Shown piece by piece: positions 32,966-42,499 of a DNA stretch of 47,212 bases (position 1 is the first letter of the stretch; each line of letters starts with the position of its first letter). The stretch spans positions 1-47,212 of the forward strand of contig CABXPS010000003.1 in NCBI GenBank assembly GCA_902514095.1, in the 5' to 3' direction. Source of the stretch: an uncultured marine group I thaumarchaeote (GTDB taxonomy: Archaea > Thermoproteota > Nitrososphaeria > Nitrososphaerales > Nitrosopumilaceae). Position numbers and translations under genes: made by a program. Under the pieces are notes generated by a model. It was not told the DNA's origin, searched no databases, and worked only from the letters and a program-made list of their open reading frames with translations.

Positions 32966-34873
32966 TTAATTATCTTCTAATTTCTCTTTGATATTTTTTG
33001 AAAGAAGTTTGTTTATTATCTCACCTGAGGCTTTACCTCTGAGTTCTTTCATTACAATTCCCATTAGAGGTCCCATTGCCCTCTCTTTTTGATTTTTAAT
33101 TATTTCTTGATTTTTATCTACTATGTTTTTGATAATTTTGTCTAAATCTTCCTCATTGATGGATTCAATTGAAGCATTTTTCATAGCTTCCTCTACATTT
33201 CGTGATTTTTTTGACATTATGTTTTCAAAAATTATTTCAATTGACTCTTTTGCAATTTCTCCTTTTTCTAATAATTCAAACAATTTGAAAATTTCTTGAC
33301 TTTTTAATAAATTTGAATCTAATCCTTTTCTTTCTAAATTTGTAATTGTTGAACAAAGAATTGATGCAACAAATGTTGGATTTGTTTTTATTTTTTTAGT
33401 TATATTTTCAAATAACTCAATATACTTAGAATCAAAAATTTGTTCTGCAAGTTGTTGATTCATTTCATACTTCACTTCTATTTCTTTAATTGCATCATCC
33501 CATAATTTTGGAATATTTTTTCTAGCATTGATTAATTCCATTTCAGTAATTATTATTGGTGGGATATCTGTTTCTGGATACATTCGTGCAGCTCCTGGTC
33601 TTGGTCTGAGAAACTTTGTTTCACCTACTGGGGTAGCTAATCTTGTATCTATTGGTATGCCTTGATTTTTGATATGTTCTATTCTTAAAATTACTTGATC
33701 AATTATAGTATGAATTTTTTCTTCAGGAGCGGCTAAAATTAAAAATGCGTCATTTTCATTAATTTTTAATAAATTTTTTAATTCATCAAGATCAGATTTT
33801 TCTATTCCGTAATTTGGCAATTCGTCAGAATGAAAAACTCCACCAATTCCAAAAAATCTTACTAATTCAGCTACTTCTTTTCCTAACCTAATACCCTCAT
33901 AAGGTAAATATCCAAATATTCCAGCCATGTTTTTAAAAGAAACAGCTACTATCTTCTGATTTTTCTTTATAGCACTTTGAATAATTTTTGAATTACATTT
34001 TGCAAATAATTCTGTAATATCTTTTTTATTTTGATTGTCAAATAACCAATTACTTTCTTGTATTTTTTTTGAAATTTTTAATAGTCCATGTTGTCTTTTT
34101 GCTTCATATTCTACAACTTTTTCTAATTGATCTAATTGTTGAACTCCTTTAACTTCAATTACAACTCCTTTCCCATCTTTAATTGATACATTAACATCTT
34201 GTCGAATTGATCCTAATCCTCTTTTCACTTTTTTTGTACTTCTCAAAATTCTTCCTAAGGATAATGCAATTTTTTTAATTTCTGTTGAATCTACCTCAAA
34301 AGGATCTGTTGCAATTTCAACTAATGGTACACCTAAACGTTCTAACCCAAATTTTCTAGTACTGCCCTCCTCTCCTAAAATTTTTGCTGCATCCTCTTCT
34401 AAACAAATTGACTGAATTCCAATTTTTATTTCTCCTGCATTATAAAATCCACCTTGTGAAATTAGCATTGTACGTTGAAATCCAGTTGTATTTGAACCAT
34501 CAATTACAGTTTTTCTCATAGGATAAATTTCACTAAAAATATTTGATTTTAATGCAGCAGCAATAATCAATATAATCTTTCTTGCATCTTTATCTAATTC
34601 ATGTGGTGGCTCTTCATCTTGTTCAACTAAACAACTGCTTTCTTCATTTGCATAATACATGATAGTTTTTGATTTTGTACTTTCAAATAACGCAGCAGGA
34701 TCAAATTCACCTAATTCACTTTTAGACGCTCGTAATTTTCTTTGAAATTTAATTGAGTAATCATCTGATTCAATTGGAGTACAATTACAAAATAATTTTT
34801 TATTAGTTTTAATCTGTTGATGAATTTCTAAGCCTACTTTTACGCCTGCATCTTTTATTGAAAATTTTTCCAT
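32966..34873 (-). CDS. gatE: Glutamyl-tRNA(Gln) amidotransferase subunit E
   Basis: With GatD it converts mischarged Glu-tRNA(Gln) to Gln-tRNA(Gln), the archaeal route to this aminoacyl-tRNA. The 635-residue size fits GatE. The N terminus KVGLEIHQQIKTNKKLFCNC and GSIRQDVNVSIKDGKG are GatB/E signatures; the AspRS-like insert follows mid-protein (GYLPYEGIRLG to PRPGAARMYPETDIPP), and the YqeY-like tail ends in GPLMGIVMKELRGKASGEII. It lies 11 bases after gatD, in the same operon. Confidence 0.97.
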   Translation of the reverse strand: MEKFSIKDAGVKVGLEIHQQIKTNKKLFCNCTPIESDDYSIKFQRKLRASKSELGEFDPAALFESTKSKTIMYYANEESSCLVEQDEEPPHELDKDARKIILIIAAALKSNIFSEIYPMRKTVIDGSNTTGFQRTMLISQGGFYNAGEIKIGIQSICLEEDAAKILGEEGSTRKFGLERLGVPLVEIATDPFEVDSTEIKKIALSLGRILRSTKKVKRGLGSIRQDVNVSIKDGKGVVIEVKGVQQLDQLEKVVEYEAKRQHGLLKISKKIQESNWLFDNQNKKDITELFAKCNSKIIQSAIKKNQKIVAVSFKNMAGIFGYLPYEGIRLGKEVAELVRFFGIGGVFHSDELPNYGIEKSDLDELKNLLKINENDAFLILAAPEEKIHTIIDQVILRIEHIKNQGIPIDTRLATPVGETKFLRPRPGAARMYPETDIPPIIITEMELINARKNIPKLWDDAIKEIEVKYEMNQQLAEQIFDSKYIELFENITKKIKTNPTFVASILCSTITNLERKGLDSNLLKSQEIFKLFELLEKGEIAKESIEIIFENIMSKKSRNVEEAMKNASIESINEEDLDKIIKNIVDKNQEIIKNQKERAMGPLMGIVMKELRGKASGEIINKLLSKNIKEKLEDN

Positions 34874-34884
34874 ATTATTACCAA

Positions 34885-36174
34885 TTATGTTGTAAATTCT
34901 GATGCAATTTGATTAAGCATATTTTCTTTAATTTCATCATATTTTTCAGTATTTCCTGTTACCCACATTGCTTTAACTAATGCAATTTCTGGAATCATAT
35001 TTTCAAGTGGAATTATTCCTAAATTTAATAGATCTCTGCCACTTTCATAAACTGTCATTCTTACTCTACCATCAATACATTGTGAAGTCATTCCCATGAA
35101 AATTCCTTTTTCATTTGCTATTTTTACTGCTGGATACATATTTTCTCCAATGTGTCCTAATCCTGTACCTTCAAAAATTATTGCTTTACATCCTAAATCT
35201 ATAATATTTTTTAATAAATCTGGATTATACCCTGGATGATATTTTACTAGAGCAACTTTTTCATTTATTTTTATTTTTGGATCAAAATTATTAATTGTAA
35301 AAAATGATGTTTTCATATTTTTGTGAATTTCATTATTTACAATTAAAAATGCTGGATCATTACCTACTGTTTGAAATGCTCCTCTTTTACTAGTGTGATT
35401 TTTTCTTACACGTGTACCAATATGACATGCAATTGTTTCATCACTTTCATCTTGATGCATTGCTATGTAAATTCCATTTGTTTTAGATTCAATAAGAAAT
35501 TTTACTGCTCCAATTAGATTTAATGCAGCATCAGATGATGCACGATCTGATGATCTCTGTGATCCAACTAATGTTATAGGTATTGGAAAACCTGCTAATG
35601 AAAAAGAAAGATATGATGATGTATAATGCATAGTATCTGTTCCATGGGCAATAATTATTCCTGAGTAATCTGATTCACTGTATTCTTTTATTGTCTCCGC
35701 AATTTTTAACCAATGTTTAGGCATAATATTTTCAGAATATTCTGAAAATAGTACTTTTGTGTCAATGTTTGCAATTTTACTTAGTTCTGGAACTGATGAA
35801 TTTAATTCCTCAGCTGTTAATACTGGTGTAACAGCACCTGTTCTGTAATCAATTTTACTTGCAATTGTACCTCCAGTTGATAATAATAAAATATTTGGTA
35901 GGTTATCATTTTTTTCAACTTCTTGATTTTTTTCAATAGTTTTTTCAACTTCTTGATTTTTTTCAATTTTTTCAATCTTTCTAATTTCTAAACCAATGTT
36001 ATATCCACTTTTTAATTTTAAAACAATATGTTTGTCATCATTGTGTTCATATCTTGGCATCACTATTCCTGAATATGTAATATCAGACAAAATTTTTACA
36101 GAATCTCCAACTATGATTTTATTTGTTTTAAGAAACTGTAATGAATTTCCATTATATCCTGTATATTCTGACAT
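34885..36174 (-). CDS. gatD: Glutamyl-tRNA(Gln) amidotransferase subunit D (asparaginase-like)
   Basis: Provides ammonia from glutamine or asparagine to GatE. The 429-residue protein has an N-terminal beta-barrel (1-70; VGDSVKILSDITYSGIVMPR) and an asparaginase-fold domain starting at LLLSTGGTIASKIDYRTGAV, with IIAHGTDTMHYTSSYLSF and VGSQRSSDRASSDAALNLI supplying the other catalytic residues. Between them lies a repeated linker, two copies of a 10-residue IEKNQEVEKT-like unit. It precedes gatE by 11 bases. Confidence 0.97.
   Translation of the reverse strand: MSEYTGYNGNSLQFLKTNKIIVGDSVKILSDITYSGIVMPRYEHNDDKHIVLKLKSGYNIGLEIRKIEKIEKNQEVEKTIEKNQEVEKNDNLPNILLLSTGGTIASKIDYRTGAVTPVLTAEELNSSVPELSKIANIDTKVLFSEYSENIMPKHWLKIAETIKEYSESDYSGIIIAHGTDTMHYTSSYLSFSLAGFPIPITLVGSQRSSDRASSDAALNLIGAVKFLIESKTNGIYIAMHQDESDETIACHIGTRVRKNHTSKRGAFQTVGNDPAFLIVNNEIHKNMKTSFFTINNFDPKIKINEKVALVKYHPGYNPDLLKNIIDLGCKAIIFEGTGLGHIGENMYPAVKIANEKGIFMGMTSQCIDGRVRMTVYESGRDLLNLGIIPLENMIPEIALVKAMWVTGNTEKYDEIKENMLNQIASEFTT
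35911..35970 (-). repeat. Two-copy 30-nt tandem repeat in the gatD linker
   Basis: The 30-base unit beginning TTTTTCAACTTCTTGATTTT (plus strand) is repeated with only the last few bases changed. It encodes the residues KTIEKNQEVE twice in the linker between the GatD barrel and asparaginase domains, keeping the reading frame. Confidence 0.85.
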
Positions 36175-36232
36175 TTATGGGAATTAGATTTGTTATTTAA
36201 TTAAAACTACCTGTTTAATTGATACTTTTATG

Positions 36233-37600
36233 TTATCTTGCATTAAAAAAATGATTTAAACAATAGAATAAACCCCGTTTGTATACACTACCTACTCTAT
36301 TGTATTTCAAGTGAGATCCAAGATCGGCATTACTCCAATTTGCTTTTTGTGGTCCTATCAATAACCACTTCAATAATCGTATATCTAATGATATTACCAT
36401 ATATTGTTCCAATTTTCTTAAAGTATTTTCATTTATTTTGTTAATTCCTTTCCCATTACAACTTATTCCAACCATTAATTCTTCATTGTTGATATCATTA
36501 GTTTTTAGAATAATAATTGTGTTGGAAATCCAGTTTATTTTTTGTCGAATTTTTTCAAAATTTTCATAAGCTTTTCCCATTAAATCATATACTTCAGATG
36601 CTTTTGGTTTTGATTCAAATTCATAATTAAATTTTTTATATGATAAAACACTTTCAATATATTTTTTCTTATCTTTTTTATCTACTGGACTGTATTCTTT
36701 ATTACTTGTTCCTGTATCAATGTTAAACCAAGAATCGTTATTCAAAATTATGCCTTTGTATTTTTCTTGAGAGATATTTTTACATGTCCATTCAAATGCA
36801 TCTTCTAATTCTGGTTCTCCTCTATATTCATTTAAACTAGTATTTTTTCCACATAATGTATAACGACCTGCAAAATGAATGTAATATTTTGGTTCTAGTA
36901 ATTCTAAATATTTCTTGATTGTTTCAAGCTTTTTTTGTTGTTTTAAAATTGCTGCTGACTTTTTTTCTTCTTTAGGAAGATTATAACAATGTGGCCATGA
37001 TGATGCTGCAACATATCCTACTAACAGCAAATCAATATTACCATACATGGATTTAATTGAGGAAGCAGTAATTTTTGCAATATCATATGGACAATCATTT
37101 GTATTTACAATTACTTGATTTTGATTATCAAAAACTGCAATTGTATCTATTTGAGTTGTTTGATATTTAAATTCAGATAAACCACAACCCATTATATTTC
37201 CACAAATATTTGGATCACAATTATCTGCCGCTAAAATATTTAGATACATATTTTCTTTTAATTTAATTCTGATTCCATGTTCTAATTCAATTGTTTTAAA
37301 TCCTAATCTTTCAATTTTATTTTTAAGAAATTTTTCTGGAAAATTATGAATTAGTATTGGAATATTTTTATTTAATTTTGATAATGTTTTTGTCGATACA
37401 TGATCAGAATGGATATGACTTACATAAATAAAATCAACATCTGAAAAGTTTTCTGGTTTAAAATCATATGGCGGATAAATTGCCCATGATCCGATATATT
37501 CTTCTCCTTCTAACCATGGATCACATAGAATTTTGACCTTGGAACCCTCATTATCATCTTCAATTAAGATTGATGCAGAATTCAATTGTGTAACTTTCAT
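36233..37600 (-). CDS. Metallo-beta-lactamase-fold hydrolase, large form
   Basis: A 455-residue protein. SHIHSDH (His62, His64, Asp66, His67) is the metal-binding signature, preceded by LCDPWLEGEEYIGSWAIYPP and the VDFIYV strand. The first 250 residues form the MBL domain; the remainder (YYIHFAGRYTLCGKN, then a long helical end to QKANWSNADLGSHLKYNRVG) is unlike simple UlaG-type hydrolases. The DPWL and GSW context and size recall CMP-sialic acid hydroxylase-like proteins, but this is only a resemblance. It is a stand-alone gene with unknown substrate. Confidence 0.8.
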   Translation of the reverse strand: MKVTQLNSASILIEDDNEGSKVKILCDPWLEGEEYIGSWAIYPPYDFKPENFSDVDFIYVSHIHSDHVSTKTLSKLNKNIPILIHNFPEKFLKNKIERLGFKTIELEHGIRIKLKENMYLNILAADNCDPNICGNIMGCGLSEFKYQTTQIDTIAVFDNQNQVIVNTNDCPYDIAKITASSIKSMYGNIDLLLVGYVAASSWPHCYNLPKEEKKSAAILKQQKKLETIKKYLELLEPKYYIHFAGRYTLCGKNTSLNEYRGEPELEDAFEWTCKNISQEKYKGIILNNDSWFNIDTGTSNKEYSPVDKKDKKKYIESVLSYKKFNYEFESKPKASEVYDLMGKAYENFEKIRQKINWISNTIIILKTNDINNEELMVGISCNGKGINKINENTLRKLEQYMVISLDIRLLKWLLIGPQKANWSNADLGSHLKYNRVGSVYKRGLFYCLNHFFNAR

Positions 37601-37665
37601 TTTGTTTATATGATAATTTTTTAATGTATTAAAAAATGTCTCTTTAATTATTAATTAAAAATAAT

Positions 37666-39867
37666 TTATCTATAATAGGAGGCAACTAATTTTTCACCTA
37701 ACTTAAGGTCTTTTTGTTCTCTTACTTTCTTAACTGCTTCTTCAAAATGCTTCATTGTCACTTTAGCATCAATACTGGTTTTTTCAATATCTTTTACGTC
37801 TGGATGTGAATCTAAAAATTCATGTATTACTAATGATACTGCAGTATTTGCAATTGATGCTGTATCAGCACCACTAAGTCCATCAGTTATTTCTGAAAGT
37901 CTTTCAAAGTCAATATGGTTTGGATCACTTGTTTCAGTAACTGTTGGTATTTTTTCTGCATTTAATTTCAAAATACTCTTTCTACTTTCTTTATCTGGAA
38001 GTGGAATTTGAATAATTTTATCAAATCTTCCTGGTCTTAATAATGCAGGATCAATCATATCTGCTCTATTTGTTGCAGCTAAAACTATTACTCCGTGCAT
38101 ATTTTCCATACCGTCTAATTCTGTAAGTAATTGACTGACAACTCTTTCAGTAACTGCATTTTCTCCGCCTGCTCCTCTAAGTGGTGCAATTGAATCAATT
38201 TCATCAAAGAACACTACACAAGGAGATGACTGTCTAGCTCTTTTGAAAATTTCTCTAATACCTCTTTCTGATTCTCCTACCCATTTTGATAATAGTTCAG
38301 GACCTCTTACTGAAATGAAATTTGCTTCACTTTGTGTTGCTACTGCTTTTGCAAGTAAAGTTTTTCCTGTACCACTTGGACCGTGAAGTAAAATACCTCT
38401 TGGCATATTATGTCCTAGTTTATCATATAATCCTGGATATTTCATTGGCCATTCAACTGCTTCTTGCAATTCTCGTTTAACGTCTTCCAAACCTCCAACT
38501 TCTTCCCATTTTATGTCTGGGTTTTCAATGAATACTTCTCTCATTCCAGATGGGGTTACTTCAATCAATGCTTTTGTAAAATCATCATGATTTACAATTA
38601 ATTTATCTAAAGTTTCTGGAGGAAGTTTTTCTTCTTGTAAATCAAGTACTGGTAATAATCTTCTTAAACATTTCATTGCAGCTTCTTTACAAAGATATTC
38701 TAAATCTGCACCAACATATCCGTGACTAACTGAAGCAATTTTATCAATATCTACAGGTAATTCTTGATCATCTGCTGCTAAAGGCATATTTCTACTATGA
38801 ATTGCAAGAATGTCTTTTCTTCCTTTTTTATCTGGAACTTTAATCTCAATTTCTCTGTCAAATCTACCTGGTCTTCTTAGTGCAGGATCTATTGCATTAG
38901 GTCTATTTGTTGCAGCAATCACGATCACTTTTCCTCTTGCTTCTAATCCATCCATTAATGATAGCATCTGTGATACTACTCTACGTTCTACTTCTCCAGT
39001 AACTTCCTCTCTTTTTGGAGCGATAGAGTCTATTTCATCTACAAAGATAATTGATGGAGCTTTTTCTCTAGCTTCTTTGAAAATTTCTCTTAATCTAGCT
39101 TCACTTTCTCCATAAAATTTACTCATTATTTCAGGTCCTGAAATACTAATGAAATGAGCTTGACTTTCATTTGCTACTGCTTTTGCAAGTAAAGTCTTAC
39201 CAGTTCCTGGTGGACCATAAAGTAAAACACCTTTTGGAGCTTCAATACCTAATTTTTCAAAAATTTCAGGATGTCTTAATGGAAGTTCAATCATTTCTCT
39301 TACTTTTTTAATTTCATTATGTATACCGCCAATATCTTCATAGGTTACTTGAGGTACACCACGTAATGTTTCTCCTTTTTCAGCAATATGAAAAACTGTT
39401 TTTTGTGTAATCAAAACTGCATCAGCTGCGGGTGTTACTCCAATTACTTGGAATGTTAAACGTCCACCAAAGTATGGGACCATTACATTATCACCTTTGA
39501 TTAATGGAACACTTTCTAAAGCATCAGCAAGATATCTTTCATCTATTGGGGGAATTGCTTCTAAAGGTGCAACCACCACTTTTTCAGCAGCAACTGCTTT
39601 AATTTTTCTAACTGAAATTGTATCACCAATTGCTATGCCTGAATTATTTCTACCAAGTCCATCAATTCTGATTATTCCTTTACCTTCATCAGATGGATAT
39701 AGTGGAAGACATTTTGCTACTGTTCTTCTTTTACCTTTAATTTCAATAACATCCCCAGTTGAGGCACTTAGAGTATCCATTGAATCATAATCAATTCTTG
39801 CTACTCCTCTTCCAACATCTCTTGTGTATGCTTCAAGAACTTTGAGAGAAAGTGCATTTTGACTCAT
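37666..39867 (-). CDS. CDC48/VAT AAA+ ATPase
   Basis: A hexameric double-ring unfoldase that feeds the proteasome. It has an N-terminal double-psi barrel and beta-clam domain (to about residue 180), D1 with [20 protein letters not shown] and [20 protein letters not shown], and D2 with [36 protein letters not shown] and [20 protein letters not shown]. The C terminus ends with LVASYYR (aromatic-hydrophobic, consistent with proteasome docking). A longer frame adds two residues (39873), but the TATA spacing favours ATG 39867, [10 protein letters not shown]. It is divergent from uL2. Confidence 0.97.
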   Translation of the reverse strand: MSQNALSLKVLEAYTRDVGRGVARIDYDSMDTLSASTGDVIEIKGKRRTVAKCLPLYPSDEGKGIIRIDGLGRNNSGIAIGDTISVRKIKAVAAEKVVVAPLEAIPPIDERYLADALESVPLIKGDNVMVPYFGGRLTFQVIGVTPAADAVLITQKTVFHIAEKGETLRGVPQVTYEDIGGIHNEIKKVREMIELPLRHPEIFEKLGIEAPKGVLLYGPPGTGKTLLAKAVANESQAHFISISGPEIMSKFYGESEARLREIFKEAREKAPSIIFVDEIDSIAPKREEVTGEVERRVVSQMLSLMDGLEARGKVIVIAATNRPNAIDPALRRPGRFDREIEIKVPDKKGRKDILAIHSRNMPLAADDQELPVDIDKIASVSHGYVGADLEYLCKEAAMKCLRRLLPVLDLQEEKLPPETLDKLIVNHDDFTKALIEVTPSGMREVFIENPDIKWEEVGGLEDVKRELQEAVEWPMKYPGLYDKLGHNMPRGILLHGPSGTGKTLLAKAVATQSEANFISVRGPELLSKWVGESERGIREIFKRARQSSPCVVFFDEIDSIAPLRGAGGENAVTERVVSQLLTELDGMENMHGVIVLAATNRADMIDPALLRPGRFDKIIQIPLPDKESRKSILKLNAEKIPTVTETSDPNHIDFERLSEITDGLSGADTASIANTAVSLVIHEFLDSHPDVKDIEKTSIDAKVTMKHFEEAVKKVREQKDLKLGEKLVASYYR

Positions 39868-39888
39868 ATACAAAGACCCTCTAATCTA

Positions 39889-39900
39889 ATTTTTATACCT
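39889..39900 (-). promoter_or_regulatory. TATA box of CDC48
   Basis: On the minus strand AGGTATAAAAAT is centred about 26 bases before ATG 39867, matching a leaderless transcript starting at that codon rather than at the ATG six bases upstream. Confidence 0.55.
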
Positions 39901-39956
39901 TTGTGGTAATTCTTTCATATTTTACTCCATACCAAAGCTTAAAATTCTCTTTTCAG

Positions 39957-40706
39957 TTGGAAACGATCAACTTGGGTAAAAGACCATTAGTACGTAGACG
40001 AGGCCGGGGAGGTAATCAATTTAGATCAACTTCTACTGGTAAAGTAGGAAAAACTGCTACTTATCCACGTTTTCCACTAGCAGAAAATCATACTGGTGAA
40101 ATTATAGACTTGGTTCATGAGCGTGGAAGAGAAGCACCGCTATCTAAAGTTAGATTTGAAGATGGTTCTGTTTCCTTCATTCCAGCAGTTCTTGGAACTA
40201 AAGTAGGAGAATCATTAGAATTTGGCTTAAAATCAAAAATTGAAAAAGGAAATGTAATTAGTGTTCAAAATATTCCTGATGGTACTATTGTTTGTAATAT
40301 TGAAAGACATTTTGGAGACGGTGGTGCTATAGTAAAATCTGCTGGAACTGATGCAACTATTTTTTCTCACGGTGATGATGGTGTTACAATTAAACTTCCT
40401 TCTGGTAAATTTGCAACTCTTAATCCAAAAAATAGAGCTATGATTGGTACTCTTTCTGGTGGTGGAGCCACTGAACGTCATTTTATGAGTGCTGGTAACA
40501 AATGGCGTAGTTTTAAAGCTAAAGGAAAGAAATATCCGATTGTTAGAGGTGTTGCACAAGCAGCATATGTTCACCCACACGGTGGTGGACGACATCAACA
40601 CGTTGGACAAAGTTCTACTGTTTCTAGAGATGCACCTCCTGGCGCAAAGGTGGGAAGTATTGCTGCTAGAAAGACTGGTAGAGCTAGAATTAAAGAAAGA
40701 AAGTAG
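39957..40706 (+). CDS. rpl2: Ribosomal protein uL2 (L2)
   Basis: The large-subunit protein needed for the peptidyl transferase centre. The archaeal N terminus LGKRPLVRRRGRGGNQFRST and the conserved VAQAAYVHPHGGGRHQHVGQ, whose His lies near the active centre, are unmistakable. A longer frame begins at 39903, but its first 18 residues (MVILSYFTPYQSLKFSFQ) are not part of the family; TTG 39957 gives METINLGKRPLV. CTTAAAAT lies about 15 bases upstream. It stands outside the usual ribosomal protein cluster, next to CDC48 and acylphosphatase. Confidence 0.96.
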   Translation: METINLGKRPLVRRRGRGGNQFRSTSTGKVGKTATYPRFPLAENHTGEIIDLVHERGREAPLSKVRFEDGSVSFIPAVLGTKVGESLEFGLKSKIEKGNVISVQNIPDGTIVCNIERHFGDGGAIVKSAGTDATIFSHGDDGVTIKLPSGKFATLNPKNRAMIGTLSGGGATERHFMSAGNKWRSFKAKGKKYPIVRGVAQAAYVHPHGGGRHQHVGQSSTVSRDAPPGAKVGSIAARKTGRARIKERK

Positions 40707-40756
40707 TTTTTCTTTAAAGCTAAAATTGATTAATAAGTTTCTTAAATTTTCTATCA

Positions 40757-41035
40757 ATGTCTCATCAACGTGTAAGACTTTTTGTAACTGGTAGAGTACA
40801 AGGAGTTTTTTTCCGTCAGAGTTTAAAAGCTAAATCTATTCAAAATGATGTTTTTGGATGGGTAAAAAATCTTCAAGATGGTCGTGTTGAATGTCTTTTA
40901 GAAGGTAATGAGGAAAATATTTCTGTACTTGTTAAATGGGCTAATAGTGGACCTGCAAATGCAATAGTTGAAAATGTTGAAGTTCATAATGAAAAATTTG
41001 ATAATGAATTTACAAAGTTTGATGTTTTGTATTAA
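40757..41035 (+). CDS. acyP: Acylphosphatase
   Basis: A 92-residue enzyme that hydrolyses acyl phosphates such as 1,3-bisphosphoglycerate or carbamoyl phosphate. The phosphate loop VTGRVQGVFFRQSLK contains the substrate-binding Arg (FFRQ), and GWVKNLQDGRVECLLEG contains the catalytic Asn (VKNL). It starts with ATG, 50 bases after uL2 on the same strand. The intact motifs support an active enzyme. Confidence 0.96.
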   Translation: MSHQRVRLFVTGRVQGVFFRQSLKAKSIQNDVFGWVKNLQDGRVECLLEGNEENISVLVKWANSGPANAIVENVEVHNEKFDNEFTKFDVLY

Positions 41036-41166
41036 TGGATATTTTCATATGCTGTTTTGAATAATTTAGTAAATTCTAAAATTTTCTGATCTTTTTTAAT
41101 TTGAATAGTTTGTATTGGATCTTTTCTGCTTTTTTGAATTTTAATAATAACACCTTCCATAAGCAT
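41032..41166 (-). CDS. Possible small protein (44 aa)
   Basis: A 44-residue frame, MLMEGVIIKIQKSRKDPIQT continuing to LEFTKLFKTAYENIH, with two possible ATG starts (41166 and 41160). It is basic and helical, without Cys or hydrophobic segments. It converges with acylphosphatase (overlap of 4 bases) and fills the gap before SRP RNA. Real coding is suggested by full use of the gap and lysine-rich composition like the neighbours, but evidence is modest. Confidence 0.45.
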   Translation of the reverse strand: MLMEGVIIKIQKSRKDPIQTIQIKKDQKILEFTKLFKTAYENIH

Positions 41167-41189
41167 GCAAATTTAATTTTAATTATAAA

Positions 41190-41505
41190 GGTAGTAGATC
41201 CGCTGGTTCCAGTCTAGACAAATAGCCCCATTTCAAGGCGTACAAGATCCGCCACGTAGACGAGGAAGCGTGGATGTCCTACCTTAGGATTGCTCCCTCC
41301 CGGACCTCATCCCTTTCGATAGTTCGGTCTTAGAAGTTATTCCTTCGAATATTTCTAGTCCTGCAACCACCCGCCTCGGCGTGATTTCATTTCCGCACAC
41401 CAAGCGGGAATTACCCATCTAGAGATTTACCCAGCAGTTGCTGATCTCTGCATATAGCCGGTTTCAGAATAGGGCACGGCTAGCACCCCAATCCTACCTA
41501 CTACC
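41190..41505 (-). ncRNA. Archaeal SRP RNA (7S)
   Basis: A GC-rich island of 316 bases in AT-rich surroundings. On the minus strand the ends pair as GGTAGTAG with CTACTACC (helix 1). The Alu-domain side has CTGAAACCGGCTATATGC, and the S-domain helix 8 appears as GTCCGGGAGGGAGCAATCC then TAAGGTAGGAC, the SRP54-binding GGAGC-containing loop. It is the RNA core of the signal recognition particle that targets membrane and secreted proteins. No protein frame is plausible across it. Confidence 0.93.
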
Positions 41506-41524
41506 ATTTTTTCTAAGATGGTAT

Positions 41525-41535
41525 GTTATATTTGC
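41525..41535 (-). promoter_or_regulatory. TATA box of SRP RNA
   Basis: GCAAATATAAC on the minus strand lies about 25 bases before the RNA 5' end at 41505, the standard archaeal spacing. Confidence 0.6.
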
Positions 41536-41536
41536 A

Positions 41537-42457
41537 TTAGGTTTGATTTGATTTTAATTTTGAGACCAAGATACAAACTGAGCATACATTGCCTGTGCAT
41601 TCACTACCACATTTTTCACAATTTGTTTTTTCTTTAGTATTTGAATTGGAGTTTTTCATTACTTCAGAAACTTTGATAATTGATTGATACAAATTATTTT
41701 TAATTCCACTGCGTTGACTTTCTAATGAATTTAAAAATTCACGAATATCAGTTCTTATTCCTTCATTCATGTGTGGACATGGTTCTGATTGAAATGGCAT
41801 ACCATTTGTAAATGCATAAAATACAATTTCAGATTCGTATATTTCACAAAATGGTTTTATTTTTCTTAAAGAATTTACTGTTGTATCTGGATTCATCCAA
41901 CCTACTTTAGTTGTATCACCAGAAAGCATGTTTATCACAAATGTTTGTAATGTATCATCTAAATTATGACCTGTTGCAATTACATCTGCTCCAATATCTT
42001 TTGCAGCATAATCCATTGCACGTCTTCTAAATGTTCCACACATTGAACATGATGATGTTTTCTCATTTTCTCTTAAATCTAATGCCTCATCAAGTGTTAA
42101 ATCAAAAAGATCTTTGTAAGAATATATTTTATATTCTACATTTAATTCTAAACAAACTTTTTTGACAATTTCTAATGCTTCATTTCTATATCCTGGAATT
42201 CCTTCATCAATTGTTATGACTTTAATTTTAAAATTATGAGTTAATGACATTTCATGAATAACTTTTAGTAATGCTAGTGAATCTTTTCCACCTGATACTG
42301 CAACTGCTACTAATTCATTATGTTTAATCATTTTATATTTTGAAATAGTTTTAGCAGTTTTTTTTATAATAGATTTTGAAAAACATTGAGAACAGAGTTT
42401 TTCACCTGAATATTTTCTTGTATATGCTGCTTGATTTTCACATCTATCGCAGGTCAT
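41537..42457 (-). CDS. ncsA: TtuA/NcsA-family tRNA 2-thiouridine synthetase (Ncs6-like)
   Basis: Thiolates U34 or U54 of tRNA using a Ubl/sulfur carrier or sulfide. The 306-residue protein starts with a zinc knuckle (CDRCENQ, CSQC), has the PP-loop VAVSGGKDSLALL near residue 52, the catalytic cysteines in SSCSMCGTFRRRA (about residue 137) and SEPCPH (about 228), and GHNLDDTLQTFVIN. A second zinc knuckle ends the protein (CEKCGSECTGNVCSVC). All elements of a [4Fe-4S]-type TtuA are present; which uridine is modified is unknown. Confidence 0.94.
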   Translation of the reverse strand: MTCDRCENQAAYTRKYSGEKLCSQCFSKSIIKKTAKTISKYKMIKHNELVAVAVSGGKDSLALLKVIHEMSLTHNFKIKVITIDEGIPGYRNEALEIVKKVCLELNVEYKIYSYKDLFDLTLDEALDLRENEKTSSCSMCGTFRRRAMDYAAKDIGADVIATGHNLDDTLQTFVINMLSGDTTKVGWMNPDTTVNSLRKIKPFCEIYESEIVFYAFTNGMPFQSEPCPHMNEGIRTDIREFLNSLESQRSGIKNNLYQSIIKVSEVMKNSNSNTKEKTNCEKCGSECTGNVCSVCILVSKLKSNQT

Positions 42458-42499
42458 AAATTTAATAATTATTTTTCATTAATGATTCTTTAGGTAATT

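Noticed and set aside
40233-40757. 174-codon open frame opposite uL2
   Set aside because: uL2 is certain; the opposite frame is Ser/Thr/Asn-rich noise.
41190-41505. RNase P RNA as an alternative identity of the GC-rich island
   Set aside because: The terminal stem, Alu-like GAAACC segment and helix-8 GGAGC motif fit SRP RNA; the RNase P core motif beginning GAGGAAAG is absent.
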